A DNA stretch of 64,000 bases from an uncultured Ruminococcus sp. (GCA_902782445.1 CACZNC010000015.1:1-64000), one strand, 5' to 3'; positions 8,978-19,471 are shown, counted from the first letter of the stretch. The notes: a model not told the origin generated them from the sequence alone. Program-made: numbers and translations.

Positions 8978-9712
8978 ATGAATCAGCAGAATCTGACCGT
9001 GCTCTCGAACGTCCCACTGACGGACACGGTGTTTGAAATGAAGCTCCGGGGCGACATGAGCGTCTTCACCGCCCCCGGACAGTTTGTCAACCTCCGGCTG
9101 GACGGCTTCTATCTGCGCCGCCCGATCTCGGTTTGCGACATCGAAGGGGACGTCCTCACCCTGGTATACAAGGTCGTGGGACACGGCACCGAAGCGATGA
9201 GCGCTCTCCCCGCCGGATCCGTGCTCGACACCCTCTGCGGGCTCGGGAACGGATACGATCTCTCGAAAAGCGGCTCCCGTCCCCTGCTGGTCGGCGGAGG
9301 CGTCGGGATCCCGCCCCTCTATCTGACGGCTAAACGCCTGATCGCGGAGGGAAAGGAAGTCTCGGCCGTCCTCGGGTTCAACACGGCGAAGGAGATCTTT
9401 TACGAAGACCGCTTCCGCGCGCTGGGCTGTAACGTGACGGTGACGACGGCCGACGGGTCCTCTGGGACGAAAGGCTTCGTGACGGACGCGCTCCCGGCGG
9501 ACCGGACATATTTCTACGCCTGCGGGCCGGAGCCGATGCTCAAAGCCCTGTACCGGGCCACGGAGATCTCCGGCCAGTTCAGCTTCGAGGCGCGGATGGG
9601 ATGCGGGTTCGGCGCGTGCATGGGCTGTTCCTGCAAAACCATCGCGGGGACCAAGCGGATCTGCCGGGAAGGCCCCGTACTCGAAAAGGAGGAGATCCTA
9701 TGGGAAAGCTGA
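8978..9712 (+). CDS. pyrK: Dihydroorotate dehydrogenase B, electron transfer subunit
   Basis: PyrK passes electrons from dihydroorotate, via FMN in PyrD, through its own 2Fe-2S cluster and FAD to NAD+. The 244-residue protein shows the FAD-binding RRPISVCD near residue 48, a nucleotide-binding GGGVGIPPLY near 108, and the cluster motif CGFGACMGCSCKT followed by a fourth cysteine in RICREGP. It overlaps pyrD by 13 bp, which fits assembly as a heterotetramer. GAAAGG lies upstream of the ATG. The repeat A2 separates it from carB. Confidence 0.95.
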   Translation: MNQQNLTVLSNVPLTDTVFEMKLRGDMSVFTAPGQFVNLRLDGFYLRRPISVCDIEGDVLTLVYKVVGHGTEAMSALPAGSVLDTLCGLGNGYDLSKSGSRPLLVGGGVGIPPLYLTAKRLIAEGKEVSAVLGFNTAKEIFYEDRFRALGCNVTVTTADGSSGTKGFVTDALPADRTYFYACGPEPMLKALYRATEISGQFSFEARMGCGFGACMGCSCKTIAGTKRICREGPVLEKEEILWES

Positions 9713-10611
9713 ACGTCACCCTCTGCGGGATCCCGCTGGACAATCCGGTGATCCCCGCCTCCGGCACCTTCGGGTACGGGTATGAATTCGCCGAACTCTA
9801 CGACATCAACCTCCTCGGGACCTTCTCCTTCAAGGGGACCACCCGGGAGCCGAGGTACGGCAATCCCCTGCCCCGGATCGCGGAGTGCACGGCGGGGATC
9901 GTCAACTCCATCGGGCTCCAGAATCCCGGAGTCGACAAGGTGATCGCCGAAGAGCTGCCGAAGCTGAAAAAAGTCTTTCACAAGCCTGTCATGGCCAATG
10001 TCAGCGGGTTTTCCGCCGAGGAATACGTGGAAGTCATCGAAAAGCTCGAAGGCGAGGAGCAGATCGGATGGTATGAGGTCAACATCAGCTGTCCGAACGT
10101 GAAAAAGGGCGGCGCGTCCTTCGGCATGACCCCCGAGGGCGCGGAGACGGTGACGAAGGCCGTGAAAGCCGTGACGAAAAAGCCCTGCATCATGAAGCTC
10201 ACCCCGAACGTCACGGATATCGTCTCCATCGCGAAAGCCTGCGAATGCGCGGGAGCGGACGGGGTCAGCCTCATCAACACGATGTACGGGATGCGGATCG
10301 ACCTCAAGACGAAGAAGCCCGTCATCGCCAACAGAATGGGCGGGTATTCCGGTCCCGCGACCTTCCCCGTGGCCCTGCGCATGGTCTATCAGGTCTACGA
10401 GGCCGTGAAGATCCCGATCGTCGGAATCGGCGGGGTCTCGTCGGCGGAGGACGCGGTCGAAATGATGCTCGCCGGGGCGACCGCCGTCGGAGTCGGGGCC
10501 GCGAACTGCGTCGATCCCTGGGCCTCGAAAAAAATCGTCGAAGACCTGCCCCGGGTCATGGAGAAATACGGGATCGGATCCCTCGGGGACATCGTCGGAG
10601 GTGCGCACTAA
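9700..10611 (+). CDS. pyrD: Dihydroorotate dehydrogenase B, catalytic subunit
   Basis: The enzyme oxidises dihydroorotate to orotate in the cytoplasm using FMN. The ATG at 9700 follows AAAGGAGGAG and gives 303 residues starting MGKLNVTLCGIPLDNPV. A longer frame from 9601 overlaps pyrK entirely and is not supported. The class 1B signature NISCPNVKKGG contains the catalytic cysteine, and GIGGVSSAEDAVEMMLAGATAVGVGAA is the FMN-phosphate site. It overlaps pyrF by one base (TAATG). Confidence 0.95.
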   Translation: MGKLNVTLCGIPLDNPVIPASGTFGYGYEFAELYDINLLGTFSFKGTTREPRYGNPLPRIAECTAGIVNSIGLQNPGVDKVIAEELPKLKKVFHKPVMANVSGFSAEEYVEVIEKLEGEEQIGWYEVNISCPNVKKGGASFGMTPEGAETVTKAVKAVTKKPCIMKLTPNVTDIVSIAKACECAGADGVSLINTMYGMRIDLKTKKPVIANRMGGYSGPATFPVALRMVYQVYEAVKIPIVGIGGVSSAEDAVEMMLAGATAVGVGAANCVDPWASKKIVEDLPRVMEKYGIGSLGDIVGGAH

Positions 10612-11312
10612 TGGGAAAAGACGTCATCGTCGCCTGTGATTTCGCGTCGGCGGAGAGCACCTACGCTTTCCTCGACCGCTTCGCCGGGCAGAGAAAACCA
10701 TTTGTCAAGATCGGCATGGAGCTCTTTTACGCGGAGGGCCCGTCCATCGTGCGCGGGATCCGGGAAAGGGGACACAAGATCTTTCTCGATCTGAAACTGC
10801 ACGACATTCCGAACACCGTCAAAAAGGCGATGGCGGTGCTCTCGCGGCTCGAATGCGACATCGTGAACCTGCACGCCGCGGGGACGGGAGCCATGATGGA
10901 AGCGGCTCTCGAAGGCCTGACGCGCCCGGACGGGACCCGGCCCCTTCTGATCGCCGTGACTCAGCTCACCTCCACCGACCAGCGGGCGATGGAAAACGAC
11001 CTCTGGATCCGGGAGCCCATCGGGGAGGTCGTGATGCACTACGCCGAAAACGCGAAGCGCGCGGAGCTCGACGGCGTGGTCTGCTCCCCCCTCGAAGCCG
11101 CGAAGGTCCACGAGGTCTGCGGCCCGGAATTTCTGACCGTGACCCCGGGGATCCGGTTCGCGGACGGAGACGTGGGAGACCAGAAGCGCGTCATGACCCC
11201 GGCGGCCGCGAAGGAAGCGGGCTCGGACTACATCGTCGTCGGCAGGCCCGTCACGGCGGCCCCGGATCCGGTCGCGGCCTATCTGCGCTGCGTACACGAT
11301 TTCGTTGACTGA
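10611..11312 (+). CDS. pyrF: Orotidine 5'-phosphate decarboxylase
   Basis: The 233-residue enzyme converts OMP to UMP, the last step of the pathway. The start MGKDVIVACDFASAE and the signature FLDLKLHDIPNTV, with its catalytic Asp-Lys-x-x-Asp network, place it in the short subfamily found in Bacillota and Gammaproteobacteria. TPGIRFADG and DYIVVGRPVTAA bind the phosphate. The start codon overlaps the pyrD stop by one base, so translation is probably coupled. A longer reading frame from 10245 is an artefact of the GC-rich upstream sequence. Confidence 0.95.
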   Translation: MGKDVIVACDFASAESTYAFLDRFAGQRKPFVKIGMELFYAEGPSIVRGIRERGHKIFLDLKLHDIPNTVKKAMAVLSRLECDIVNLHAAGTGAMMEAALEGLTRPDGTRPLLIAVTQLTSTDQRAMENDLWIREPIGEVVMHYAENAKRAELDGVVCSPLEAAKVHEVCGPEFLTVTPGIRFADGDVGDQKRVMTPAAAKEAGSDYIVVGRPVTAAPDPVAAYLRCVHDFVD

Positions 11313-11327
11313 ACAGAGGAGGATTTC

Positions 11328-11972
11328 ATGGAACTTTCGAAACTGATCGCGCGGGACCTGCTCTCCATCGGAGCCGTCTTCTTCCGCCCCGAGGAGCCCT
11401 TCACCTGGGCCTCCGGCATCAAGAGCCCGGTGTACTGCGACAACCGCCTGACCCTCACCGCCCCCGCCGTCCGCCTCGACGTGGAAGAGGGGCTTGCCTC
11501 CGTCGTCCGCGCGGAATACCCGGATGCCGAAGTCCTCATGGGAACCTCCACCGCCGGGATCGCCCATGCCGCCATCACCGCCCACCTCATGGGACTGCCG
11601 ATGGGCTATGTCCGCTCCGGCGCGAAGGACCACGGACGCCAGAACCAGATCGAAGGGAAGCTCGAAGCGGGCCAGAAGGTCGTGGTGATCGAGGATCTGA
11701 TCTCCACGGGCGGCTCGGTGCTGGAAGTGGTGAACGTGTTGCGGGAAGCGGGGGCGGAAGTCCTCGGGATCGCCTCGATCTTCACCTACGGCATGAAGAA
11801 GGGGATCGCGCGGCTGGCTGAGGCGAAGGTGAAGAACGTCTCCCTCACCGATTTCGACACCGTGGCAAAGGTCGCGGCGGAGGAGAACTACATCCGCCCG
11901 GAGGACATCGCCCGGCTGATCGCCTTCCGGGACAACCCCTCCGACGAAAGCTGGATCGGAGGCGGAAAATGA
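11328..11972 (+). CDS. pyrE: Orotate phosphoribosyltransferase
   Basis: PyrE joins orotate to PRPP to make OMP. The 214-residue protein has the PRPP-binding signature [16 protein letters not shown] near residues 120-135 and the mobile loop [17 protein letters not shown]. The ATG is preceded by AGAGGAGG. It lies 15 bp after pyrF and overlaps pyrB by 4 bp (ATGA). Confidence 0.95.
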   Translation: MELSKLIARDLLSIGAVFFRPEEPFTWASGIKSPVYCDNRLTLTAPAVRLDVEEGLASVVRAEYPDAEVLMGTSTAGIAHAAITAHLMGLPMGYVRSGAKDHGRQNQIEGKLEAGQKVVVIEDLISTGGSVLEVVNVLREAGAEVLGIASIFTYGMKKGIARLAEAKVKNVSLTDFDTVAKVAAEENYIRPEDIARLIAFRDNPSDESWIGGGK

Positions 11973-12892
11973 GACGTTCCGTCATTGATATTTCCGATCT
12001 CTCCCCCGCAGAGCTGGAGGCCCTGATGGACACGGCGGAGGATATCATCGCCCATCCCGCCGCCTACGCGGAATCCTGCCGCGGAAAGAAGCTGGCGACC
12101 CTCTTCTTCGAGCCCTCCACCCGCACCCGCATGAGCTTCGAGGCCGCGATGTACGAGCTCGGGGGGAACGTGCTCTCCATGACGGACGCCGCGTCCTCCT
12201 CCGCCGCGAAGGGCGAAAGCGTCGCCGACACCGCGCGGGTCATCAGCTGCTACGCCGATATCATCGCCATGCGGCACCCGAAAGAAGGCGCGGCTCTCGT
12301 GGCGGCGAACAACGCGACGGTCCCCGTCATCAACGCGGGCGACGGCGGACACTGCCACCCCACCCAGACCCTCGCCGACCTGCTCACCATCCGGCGGGAA
12401 AAGGGCGGATTCTCCGGGCTGACCGTGGGGCTCTGCGGGGACCTCAAATTCGGCCGGACGGTCCATTCCCTCGTGAACGCCCTGTCCCGGTACGGGGATA
12501 TCCGGTTCGTGCTGATCTCCCCGGAAGAACTGAAACTGCCGAGCTACGTGAAGGAGGACGCCCTCAAATCGAAGGGGATCCCCTACCGGCAGACAGAACG
12601 GCTCGAAGAGGTCATGCCCGATCTCGACGTGCTCTACATGACCCGGGTCCAGAAGGAGCGCTTCTTCAACGAGGAAGACTACCTCCGGCTGAAAGACAGC
12701 TACATCCTCGATCCCGCGAAGATGGCGGCGGCGAAGGAAGACCTGATCGTCATGCATCCCCTGCCCCGCGTGAACGAGATCTCGGTGGCCGTCGACCGGG
12801 ATCCCCGCGCCTGTTACTTCAAGCAGGTGCTCTACGGCAAATACATGCGCATGGCTCTGATTCTGAAACTGCTCGGGGAGGCCGCATCATGA
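11969..12892 (+). CDS. pyrB: Aspartate carbamoyltransferase, catalytic chain
   Basis: PyrB condenses carbamoyl phosphate with aspartate, the committed step of the pathway. The 307-residue chain carries the carbamoyl-phosphate loop [13 protein letters not shown] near residue 50, the [15 protein letters not shown] motif and the aspartate-side HPLPRVNEI. It overlaps both pyrE upstream and pyrI downstream by 4 bp. The partner PyrI implies the E. coli-like dodecameric, nucleotide-regulated holoenzyme rather than the trimeric B. subtilis form. Confidence 0.96.
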   Translation: MRRSVIDISDLSPAELEALMDTAEDIIAHPAAYAESCRGKKLATLFFEPSTRTRMSFEAAMYELGGNVLSMTDAASSSAAKGESVADTARVISCYADIIAMRHPKEGAALVAANNATVPVINAGDGGHCHPTQTLADLLTIRREKGGFSGLTVGLCGDLKFGRTVHSLVNALSRYGDIRFVLISPEELKLPSYVKEDALKSKGIPYRQTERLEEVMPDLDVLYMTRVQKERFFNEEDYLRLKDSYILDPAKMAAAKEDLIVMHPLPRVNEISVAVDRDPRACYFKQVLYGKYMRMALILKLLGEAAS

Positions 12893-13305
12893 ACATAGAT
12901 TCCATTCAGACCGGCATTGTGATCGACCACATCACGGCGGGGAGGGCCATGCGGCTCTACGAACTGCTGGACCTCGGCTCCCTCGAATGCTCCGTGGCGA
13001 TCATCCAGCACGCCGTCAGCCGCAAGATGGGGCGCAAGGACATCATCAAGATCGACGCGGATATTCCGGTGAACTTCGACGTGATCGGCTACGTGGACCC
13101 CTCGGCGACGGTGAACATCATCCGGGAGGGAAAGCTCGTGGAGAAGCGGGAGATCGGGATGCCCGGGACCCTCGTCAACGTCATAAAATGCAAGAATCCG
13201 CGGTGCATCACCTCGACGGAGCAGGAGCTGGACCACGTGTTCCGCCTCGCCGACCGGAACCGCGCGCTGTACCGGTGCGCCTACTGCGATACGGCGGCGA
13301 AATGA
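12889..13305 (+). CDS. pyrI: Aspartate carbamoyltransferase, regulatory chain
   Basis: PyrI binds CTP/ATP and adjusts PyrB activity. The 138-residue chain has the allosteric domain with [17 protein letters not shown] and RKDIIKI, then a zinc domain with CKNPRC and a second Cys-x2-Cys pair (YRCAYC) that joins it to PyrB. The length is slightly below the 150 residues usual in E. coli. It is the last gene of the operon and is followed at once by a terminator. Confidence 0.94.
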   Translation: MNIDSIQTGIVIDHITAGRAMRLYELLDLGSLECSVAIIQHAVSRKMGRKDIIKIDADIPVNFDVIGYVDPSATVNIIREGKLVEKREIGMPGTLVNVIKCKNPRCITSTEQELDHVFRLADRNRALYRCAYCDTAAK

Positions 13306-13321
13306 TCGAAATCATGGATAT

Positions 13322-13356
13322 GGGACCTCCGGTTTTTCGGGAGTCCCGTTTTTTGT
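13322..13356 (+). terminator. Rho-independent terminator of the pyr operon
   Basis: A GC-rich hairpin with arms beginning GGGAC and ending GTCCC, with one internal mismatch, encloses a TTTTT loop and is followed by GTTTTTTG. It lies 17 bp after the pyrI stop. Confidence 0.85.
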
Positions 13357-13358
13357 AC

Positions 13359-13387
13359 TTGACAGACGGCGCGGGATCGGGTATAAT
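13359..13387 (+). promoter_or_regulatory. Sigma-A promoter of the moxR operon
   Basis: TTGACA (13359-13364) and TATAAT (13382-13387) are separated by 17 bp, ending GGG. It directly follows the pyr terminator and is about 37 bp before the moxR start. Confidence 0.85.
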
Positions 13388-13423
13388 AGGGTATACTACA
13401 ATTTTCATCCGGGACGGGAAGGC

Positions 13424-14344
<921 letters not shown>

Positions 14345-14345
14345 G

Positions 14346-15326
14346 ATGGCGTCCCGCCGCATCGTATACGCGCTGATCCTCATCGGGCTTTCGGCGTTCT
14401 GGCTCTTCTACGACGGGCGCGTTTCGGTCTTCCTCTTCGTCCCGGCTCTCGCGCTTCCCTTCGTGTCCCTCCTCGTCTCCCTGCCGTTTCTGAAAAAGCC
14501 CGCGGTCTATGCGGAAGTCCCTTCGTCCGTCGCGCGCGGAGGGGAGGTCACCCTCGCGTTTTCGATCCGGTCCCGGCGCAATCAGGGACTTCCCTGTCCG
14601 CTTCCGGGTTCCCTCCGGGTGGCGGTGCGGGATCTGATGGACGGGACGACGGCAAAATACGTCTTCCCCACCCCGGGAGACGCGCGGATCCTGTTCAAGG
14701 CCTCCCATTCGGGGGTCTGGCAGATCGAGACGGTCCGGGCGTCGGTCACCGATTTCCTCGGCCTGTGGAGCTTCCGCGCGGCCCTGCCCTCCCCCTCCCG
14801 GCTGACGGTGAATCCGATCCCGGCGGAGCCCTCCCCCTCCCCCGAAATCGACAATCTGCTCGCCGCTTCCTACCGGCCGAAACCCGGGGGCGGCTTTTCC
14901 GAATTTCACGAACTGCGCGAATACCGCCCCGGCGATCCCGTCCGCACCCTCCACTGGAAGGCCTCCGCCAAGACGGACAAGCCGGTGGTCCGGGAAGCCG
15001 AAGAGGCAGTCCGGAGCCGGGCCCTCATCGTCTTCGCCCCCTCCTTCGACCGGGCCGACGCGGACGCCGCCCTCGACGCCGCCGTGTGGGTGAGCGGGGA
15101 ACTTCTGCGCCGGGAGATCCCCCACGAGATCTTCGCGCAGAAGACGGGGGCCCTCGTCCCGATCCGGGTGGAAGAGGATCTCGCCGCCTTCGTCGGGTCC
15201 TTCCTCTCCTCGCCCCTCGCCGGACCGGAGGCGGAGGACTTTCCCGAACCCGGGGCCGAGTGGGTCTTCCGGGCGGGTTCCGACGCGCGTCCCGCGGAGA
15301 TCGGGCGAAAGGGGGCGGGATCATGA
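14346..15326 (+). CDS. DUF58 domain-containing membrane protein
   Basis: The 326-residue protein has two hydrophobic segments within the first 50 residues. A DUF58 core in the second half carries FHELREYRPGDPVRTLHWKASAK, the family hallmark. DUF58 proteins resemble VWA domains and usually pair with MoxR ATPases, as here. The start is 1 bp after the moxR stop, and its own stop overlaps the next start (ATGA), so the three genes are likely translated together. The biochemical role is unknown. Confidence 0.88.
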   Translation: MASRRIVYALILIGLSAFWLFYDGRVSVFLFVPALALPFVSLLVSLPFLKKPAVYAEVPSSVARGGEVTLAFSIRSRRNQGLPCPLPGSLRVAVRDLMDGTTAKYVFPTPGDARILFKASHSGVWQIETVRASVTDFLGLWSFRAALPSPSRLTVNPIPAEPSPSPEIDNLLAASYRPKPGGGFSEFHELREYRPGDPVRTLHWKASAKTDKPVVREAEEAVRSRALIVFAPSFDRADADAALDAAVWVSGELLRREIPHEIFAQKTGALVPIRVEEDLAAFVGSFLSSPLAGPEAEDFPEPGAEWVFRAGSDARPAEIGRKGAGS

Positions 15327-17464
15327 AATTCCGGGACCGGCTCAGCTATGCCCTCTCCGGCGGGATCCTCGTCTTCGCCGCCGTCTTCTCGAACGCCGCC
15401 GTGGCCGGGGACCTTCTGGAACTCCCCTTTCCGACGGGCAAGATCCTCCTTGTCTCCGCTTTTCTCGCCCTCGTTTCGGCCCTGCTCCTTCTGACGCCCC
15501 ATCCGGCGTTGTTTCTGACGATCCCCGCCCTTCTCGCCCCTGCCGTATTCTTCCTCTTCCGGGAGTCGTGGTGGGGCGCTCCGGCAATGCTGTACAACCG
15601 TCTGACGTGGTCCTCCCCGATCCGCGCCCTCTTTACGCTCCTTTCGGTCCGGCGTCCCCAGAGCAGCTCGTTTTTCAACGCCGAAGCGGTCTCGGTCTGG
15701 ATCCTCGCGGCGGTCGGGCTCTTCTGGGGGTTCGTCCTCGCGTTCCTGTTGGCGCGGCGGGCCGGCACCTTCTGGTATACGGCCTTCGGCGTGCTCTTCT
15801 TCGCCTCCTTCGCGGTCCTCTTGGGAGAGATGCCCTCCTTCTCCTCCTCGGTGGTCTTCGCCGCCCTGCACCTGACGCTCCTTCTGTCCTCCCTGCTTCT
15901 GACGCGGGGCAGTCCCCGGGCCGGGATCGCGGTGTTCGCACTGATCCTGCCCGCCGTTCTGATCTCCTTTGGATCCTACGCCCTGCTCTCGGTGTACGAG
16001 CGTCCCGCCTTCGCTGACCGTACCGTGAAGCTGGCGCAGACCGCCTGGAACGAATTCACCCGCGCGCGCCGGACCGGCTCCTCCTCCGAAAAGAGCGGGC
16101 AGGGGGCGGCGGCCTTTGCGAGCGATCTGATCGGCGCGTTCCCGTGGAACACCCGGACCGGGATGGTGTATCTGCACATGGGTCCGAGGCCGGATATGCC
16201 GACGCCGGTGATGGAGGTCTACTCCGACCGGAGCCGCACCCTGTATCTGCGCGGAGCGTCCTACGGGCGGTACACGGGTCTGACCTGGCAGCAGCTGAGT
16301 GCCGAAGGGGAGCCGGAATCCCTCTTCCCCTCCTCCCTCTTCACGACGGATTCCCAGCCCCGGGAAGAACTCCGCCTGCGCACGGAAACCGTCCTGCCCC
16401 TGCTCTATCTGCCCTACACGCCCACGGAACTGCCGACAGGCGCTGTGAGCTCGAAGGACTCCTTCGTCCGCAACAAAAAGCTGACGGAGTACCGCATCCT
16501 TCTGAACGCGAACGCCGCCTACGCCCCAGTGTCCTGGGAGTACCGGAATTACGTCTTCTCCCGCTATACCGAGGTCCCGGACACGACGCGGGAGGAACTC
16601 GGCCCCCTGATCGCGCAGTTCGACCCGGAAGACCCGAATCTCGTCTACAAGGCGGCGGACTACGTGCGCAATCACGCCCGCTACGACCGGGACACCCCGG
16701 CGGTCCCCGCGACCCGGGATTTCGTCGGATGGTTCCTCATGGAGTACGACCGGGGGTACTGCGTTCATTTCGCCTCCGCCGCGGCCATCCTGCTCCGCTG
16801 TCTCGGGATCCCGGCCCGGTATGTGACCGGCTATCTCGTGGAGGCGGAGGGGGGAGCATGGACGACGGTGACGGAAAACGACGCCCACGCCTGGGTGGAG
16901 TATTTCGACGACTCCCTCGCCTCGTGGCGGATGCTGGAGGTCACCTCCTCCCTGGATGCGGAAGGCGCGGAGGAAGAAGAGGAGACGAGATCCGATACGC
17001 CCGCCGCCCCCCTGCCGAATCTCTATGAGAATCAGGAGGACGACGAACAGGAAGAGGAGCCGGAGGAAGAAGGGACCGGCGAGAACCCGGAACCCGTCCG
17101 CCGATCCTCCCCCCTGCGGATCGTCCTGCCCGCCGTTCTGATCCCGCTTGCCGCCGTCGTTCTCTGGCCTGTCTCCCGCCGCGGATACAGACGCCGGATG
17201 CTGGAACGCGCATCCCCGAATGAACGGGCCGTGACGCTCTACCGGCTGACTGCGAAGCTGGACCGCGCGTCGGGGAGGCCCGTATCCGCAAAGGAGGCCG
17301 AGATTCTGCGCTTCCTCGCGGAAAAAGCCCGGTTCAGCCGCCACCTTTCGACGGACGCGGAACTCAAATTCCTCGAAAAAGCCCTCGCCGCCGCCGAAAA
17401 AGCGGTCCGGGAGAGAGGAAAGCTCCCCGTCCGGCTGTGGAACCGGTGGTTTTACGGGGTGTAA
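15323..17464 (+). CDS. Membrane protein with extracytoplasmic transglutaminase-like domain (TgpA type)
   Basis: The 713-residue protein begins with about six or seven membrane helices (residues 10-235). A transglutaminase-like domain follows with catalytic Cys480 (DRGYCVHFASAAA) and His522 (DAHAWVEYF). The usual third-residue position reads LEVT rather than D-P/A-T. An acidic Glu-rich linker (about 550-590), one more membrane helix and a cytoplasmic DUF4129-like tail complete it. The ATG at 15323 overlaps the DUF58 stop. The layout matches TgpA-like proteins, which may crosslink or hydrolyse cell-surface peptides. A longer frame from 14765 is rejected because it lies inside the DUF58 gene. 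Confidence 0.88.
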   Translation: MKFRDRLSYALSGGILVFAAVFSNAAVAGDLLELPFPTGKILLVSAFLALVSALLLLTPHPALFLTIPALLAPAVFFLFRESWWGAPAMLYNRLTWSSPIRALFTLLSVRRPQSSSFFNAEAVSVWILAAVGLFWGFVLAFLLARRAGTFWYTAFGVLFFASFAVLLGEMPSFSSSVVFAALHLTLLLSSLLLTRGSPRAGIAVFALILPAVLISFGSYALLSVYERPAFADRTVKLAQTAWNEFTRARRTGSSSEKSGQGAAAFASDLIGAFPWNTRTGMVYLHMGPRPDMPTPVMEVYSDRSRTLYLRGASYGRYTGLTWQQLSAEGEPESLFPSSLFTTDSQPREELRLRTETVLPLLYLPYTPTELPTGAVSSKDSFVRNKKLTEYRILLNANAAYAPVSWEYRNYVFSRYTEVPDTTREELGPLIAQFDPEDPNLVYKAADYVRNHARYDRDTPAVPATRDFVGWFLMEYDRGYCVHFASAAAILLRCLGIPARYVTGYLVEAEGGAWTTVTENDAHAWVEYFDDSLASWRMLEVTSSLDAEGAEEEEETRSDTPAAPLPNLYENQEDDEQEEEPEEEGTGENPEPVRRSSPLRIVLPAVLIPLAAVVLWPVSRRGYRRRMLERASPNERAVTLYRLTAKLDRASGRPVSAKEAEILRFLAEKARFSRHLSTDAELKFLEKALAAAEKAVRERGKLPVRLWNRWFYGV

Positions 17465-17479
17465 ATTCCCGCGCAATTG

Positions 17480-17522
17480 AAAAACAGGAGTCGGTCCTTG
17501 GGATGCGGCTCCTGTTTGTTTT
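17480..17522. terminator. Bidirectional terminator between the transglutaminase and XRE genes
   Basis: Arms AAACAGGAG and CTCCTGTTT pair around a 17-nt loop. T-rich runs follow on both strands (GTTTTG to the right; GTTTTTC reading left). It lies in the 68-bp gap between convergent genes. Confidence 0.8.
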
Positions 17523-17532
17523 GCCTGTTTCG

Positions 17533-18666
17533 TTATTTCAGAATCGCTTCGGTCTTTTCCCGGGCGGCGAGGAATTCTTCCCGTTCCCGGACCGGATCGA
17601 AAACCGGATCGGCCATCAGATCGAGAAGCGCCTGCGCGTCCCTCCTGCCTCCGCCGCCGACCGCAGCGTCCTGCCCTCCGCGGAACAGCAGGCAGGTAAA
17701 CCGCTCCACCTCCTCCCCGTTCATGACGGTATGCCGGTCGATCACCAAAGGGGAGAGATATTCGTGCAGCGCTTCGGCGTGATCCGCGGCCTTTATGAGA
17801 TGATCGAGGCCCTTTTCCGCCTCACCCCGGGAAGCATGGTATTCTGCAAGATGGCTGTGCGCGGTGCACATGGTCCCGTTTGTGAGCAGATAGTCCCCGT
17901 CGTAGAGGATCTCGCAGACCGCGATCTGCTTCTCGTAGAGCCGCGCGGTCTCCTCCTCCGAATAAACCGGCATCCCGTTTTCGCCGCGGCAGAGGAACGG
18001 GATCTTTTCGATGGCCCGGCTGAGGAAGAACTGCTTGTGATGCTGAAACATTCCGAAATCGCGCATCTTCCAGTATATCTGAAATTCCAGCTCTTCCCGC
18101 GCCGAGTAGCAGGTGTCGAAGGTCCCCGCCAGCTCGAGCGCGCGGTCGAAACTGCCGCGGTCGGCATAGTAATAGACAAGGGACTGCCTCGCCGTGCCCC
18201 GGAGGTTTTCGTCGTCGGAGCGGGCGAGAATCTTTTCGTGCATCGAAGCCGCGCGGTCCGCGAAAGCTCGTCGGTCGTCGGGACTTTCCTCTCCGCTGTG
18301 CGAAAGGACTCCGAGGACGTATGCGGTCTGGCCGACGAGCTTCATGCTGTCGGGGTACTGCGTCAGGGCTTCTTCCAGAAGAGCGAGGACGGCGCGGGGG
18401 GATTCCTCCCTGTCCTCCATGCGCTCCGCTTCGGCGAGGATCTCTTCGATTTTTTCCTCCTTCGATGCGGGGTCCGTGCCGAAGAGTTCGTCGGCGGACA
18501 GCTTCAGGGCGGAGCAGATCCCGGGGACAAGGGAAATGTCCGGCAGGGTCCTGTTCTGCTCCCACTGGCTGACTGCGGAGACCGTGACGCCGAGAAGTTC
18601 CGCAAGCTCCTCCTGCGTATAGTCGTTCGCTCTCCGCGCTTTCCGGATGACGGTTCCGAGATTCAT
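17533..18666 (-). CDS. XRE-family transcriptional regulator with helical-repeat sensor domain
   Basis: The 377-residue protein starts with a helix-turn-helix DNA-binding domain (residues 4-60; TQEELAELLGVTVSAVSQWEQNRTLP). About 300 helical residues follow that look like TPR-type repeats, a layout used by Gram-positive regulators that sense peptides or partner proteins. The ATG at 18666 follows AAAAGGAG. An upstream extension to 18801 has no family match. No target operon is evident, since its neighbour is an unrelated membrane protein on the same strand. Confidence 0.85.
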   Translation of the reverse strand: MNLGTVIRKARRANDYTQEELAELLGVTVSAVSQWEQNRTLPDISLVPGICSALKLSADELFGTDPASKEEKIEEILAEAERMEDREESPRAVLALLEEALTQYPDSMKLVGQTAYVLGVLSHSGEESPDDRRAFADRAASMHEKILARSDDENLRGTARQSLVYYYADRGSFDRALELAGTFDTCYSAREELEFQIYWKMRDFGMFQHHKQFFLSRAIEKIPFLCRGENGMPVYSEEETARLYEKQIAVCEILYDGDYLLTNGTMCTAHSHLAEYHASRGEAEKGLDHLIKAADHAEALHEYLSPLVIDRHTVMNGEEVERFTCLLFRGGQDAAVGGGGRRDAQALLDLMADPVFDPVREREEFLAAREKTEAILK

Positions 18667-18715
18667 GGGATACTCCTTTTGGGTGTGAGGTTCAGACGTG
18701 CGGTCTGCTGAGAAC

Positions 18716-18744
18716 AGGATACCATATTCCCGGCCGGAAAACAA
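18716..18744 (-). promoter_or_regulatory. Probable sigma-A promoter of the XRE regulator gene
   Basis: Read leftward, TTGTTT (18739-18744) and TATCCT (18716-18721) are 17 bp apart, with GG before the -10 box. Both boxes are weak matches. Confidence 0.45.
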
Positions 18745-18794
18745 GAGAGCCGTGCTGCATGCGGAATTACAGCGCGGCTGTAGTTTTGCGGTCC

Positions 18795-18836
18795 AAAACA
18801 AAAGCCCGGCGGGAGGATCCGAAGTCCCGTCGGGTT
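18795..18836 (-). terminator. Terminator of the leftward membrane-protein gene
   Basis: Read leftward, arms CCCGACGGGA and TCCCGCCGGG pair with one mismatch, followed by CTTTTGTTTT. It lies 24 bp after the stop of the gene at 18860-19471. Confidence 0.8.
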
Positions 18837-18859
18837 CAGTCTGTTCTTTTGTTCCCGTC

Positions 18860-19471
18860 TCACCGTTTCCCGGAGTTGGTCTCCTTCGCGGCGGGCTGTT
18901 TGAGCTCGAAGGGCTGGAGGAGACGGCGGTTGCAGAGGCCGAGGTAGTAGGCGAGAGTCCCGACGAAAAGCGCGGGGATTACGATGAAAAGCCTCGTGAG
19001 GGAAAGCAGGTACGGGTGGTTCGGCGCCACCGTGTGGGCGTAGCTGACGAATCCGGCGTACATCCCTTCCCAGAGCAGGCAGAGGGCCCGGACGACGGAG
19101 TTGATCTTCCCCGGCAGCCGGTCCGGGTTCGCGGGATCCATCATCAGCCGGGTCCCGATGTCGAGCAGGCCGATGACGATGTTCGGGATATTGGCGGCGA
19201 GGGTGATCCAGAATCCCGTGAGAGGCTTTCTCTGCGCCCGTCCGGCGTCGACCCGGATCCGGTCCTGTCCCCCCTTTTCCCAGAGCACGGTGTAGATCAG
19301 GAAAAGGTAGAACGCCGTGGCGAACGCGCTGGCAAAGAGGGTCAGCCACGTCCTCTGGCTCTGGGCCGCGGAAGCCGCGAGCACCAGCATCACGCCGAAA
19401 AACGTGGCGCCGAACTGATTCAGCGTCATTTTGCCGATGTATTTACCGTTTTCGTTCCAGAATTCCTTCAT
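18860..19471 (-). CDS. Four-helix membrane protein of unknown function
   Basis: The 203-residue protein has four hydrophobic segments (about residues 16-34, 38-58, 82-102 and 158-182) separated by short charged loops. I recognise no family. The ATG at 19471 with CTGGAGCG upstream is preferred over an extension to 19594, whose added residues are hydrophilic and overlap the promoter. It has its own promoter and terminator, so it is monocistronic. The abundance of Asn, Arg and Gly between helices gives no functional clue. Confidence 0.75.
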   Translation of the reverse strand: MKEFWNENGKYIGKMTLNQFGATFFGVMLVLAASAAQSQRTWLTLFASAFATAFYLFLIYTVLWEKGGQDRIRVDAGRAQRKPLTGFWITLAANIPNIVIGLLDIGTRLMMDPANPDRLPGKINSVVRALCLLWEGMYAGFVSYAHTVAPNHPYLLSLTRLFIVIPALFVGTLAYYLGLCNRRLLQPFELKQPAAKETNSGKR

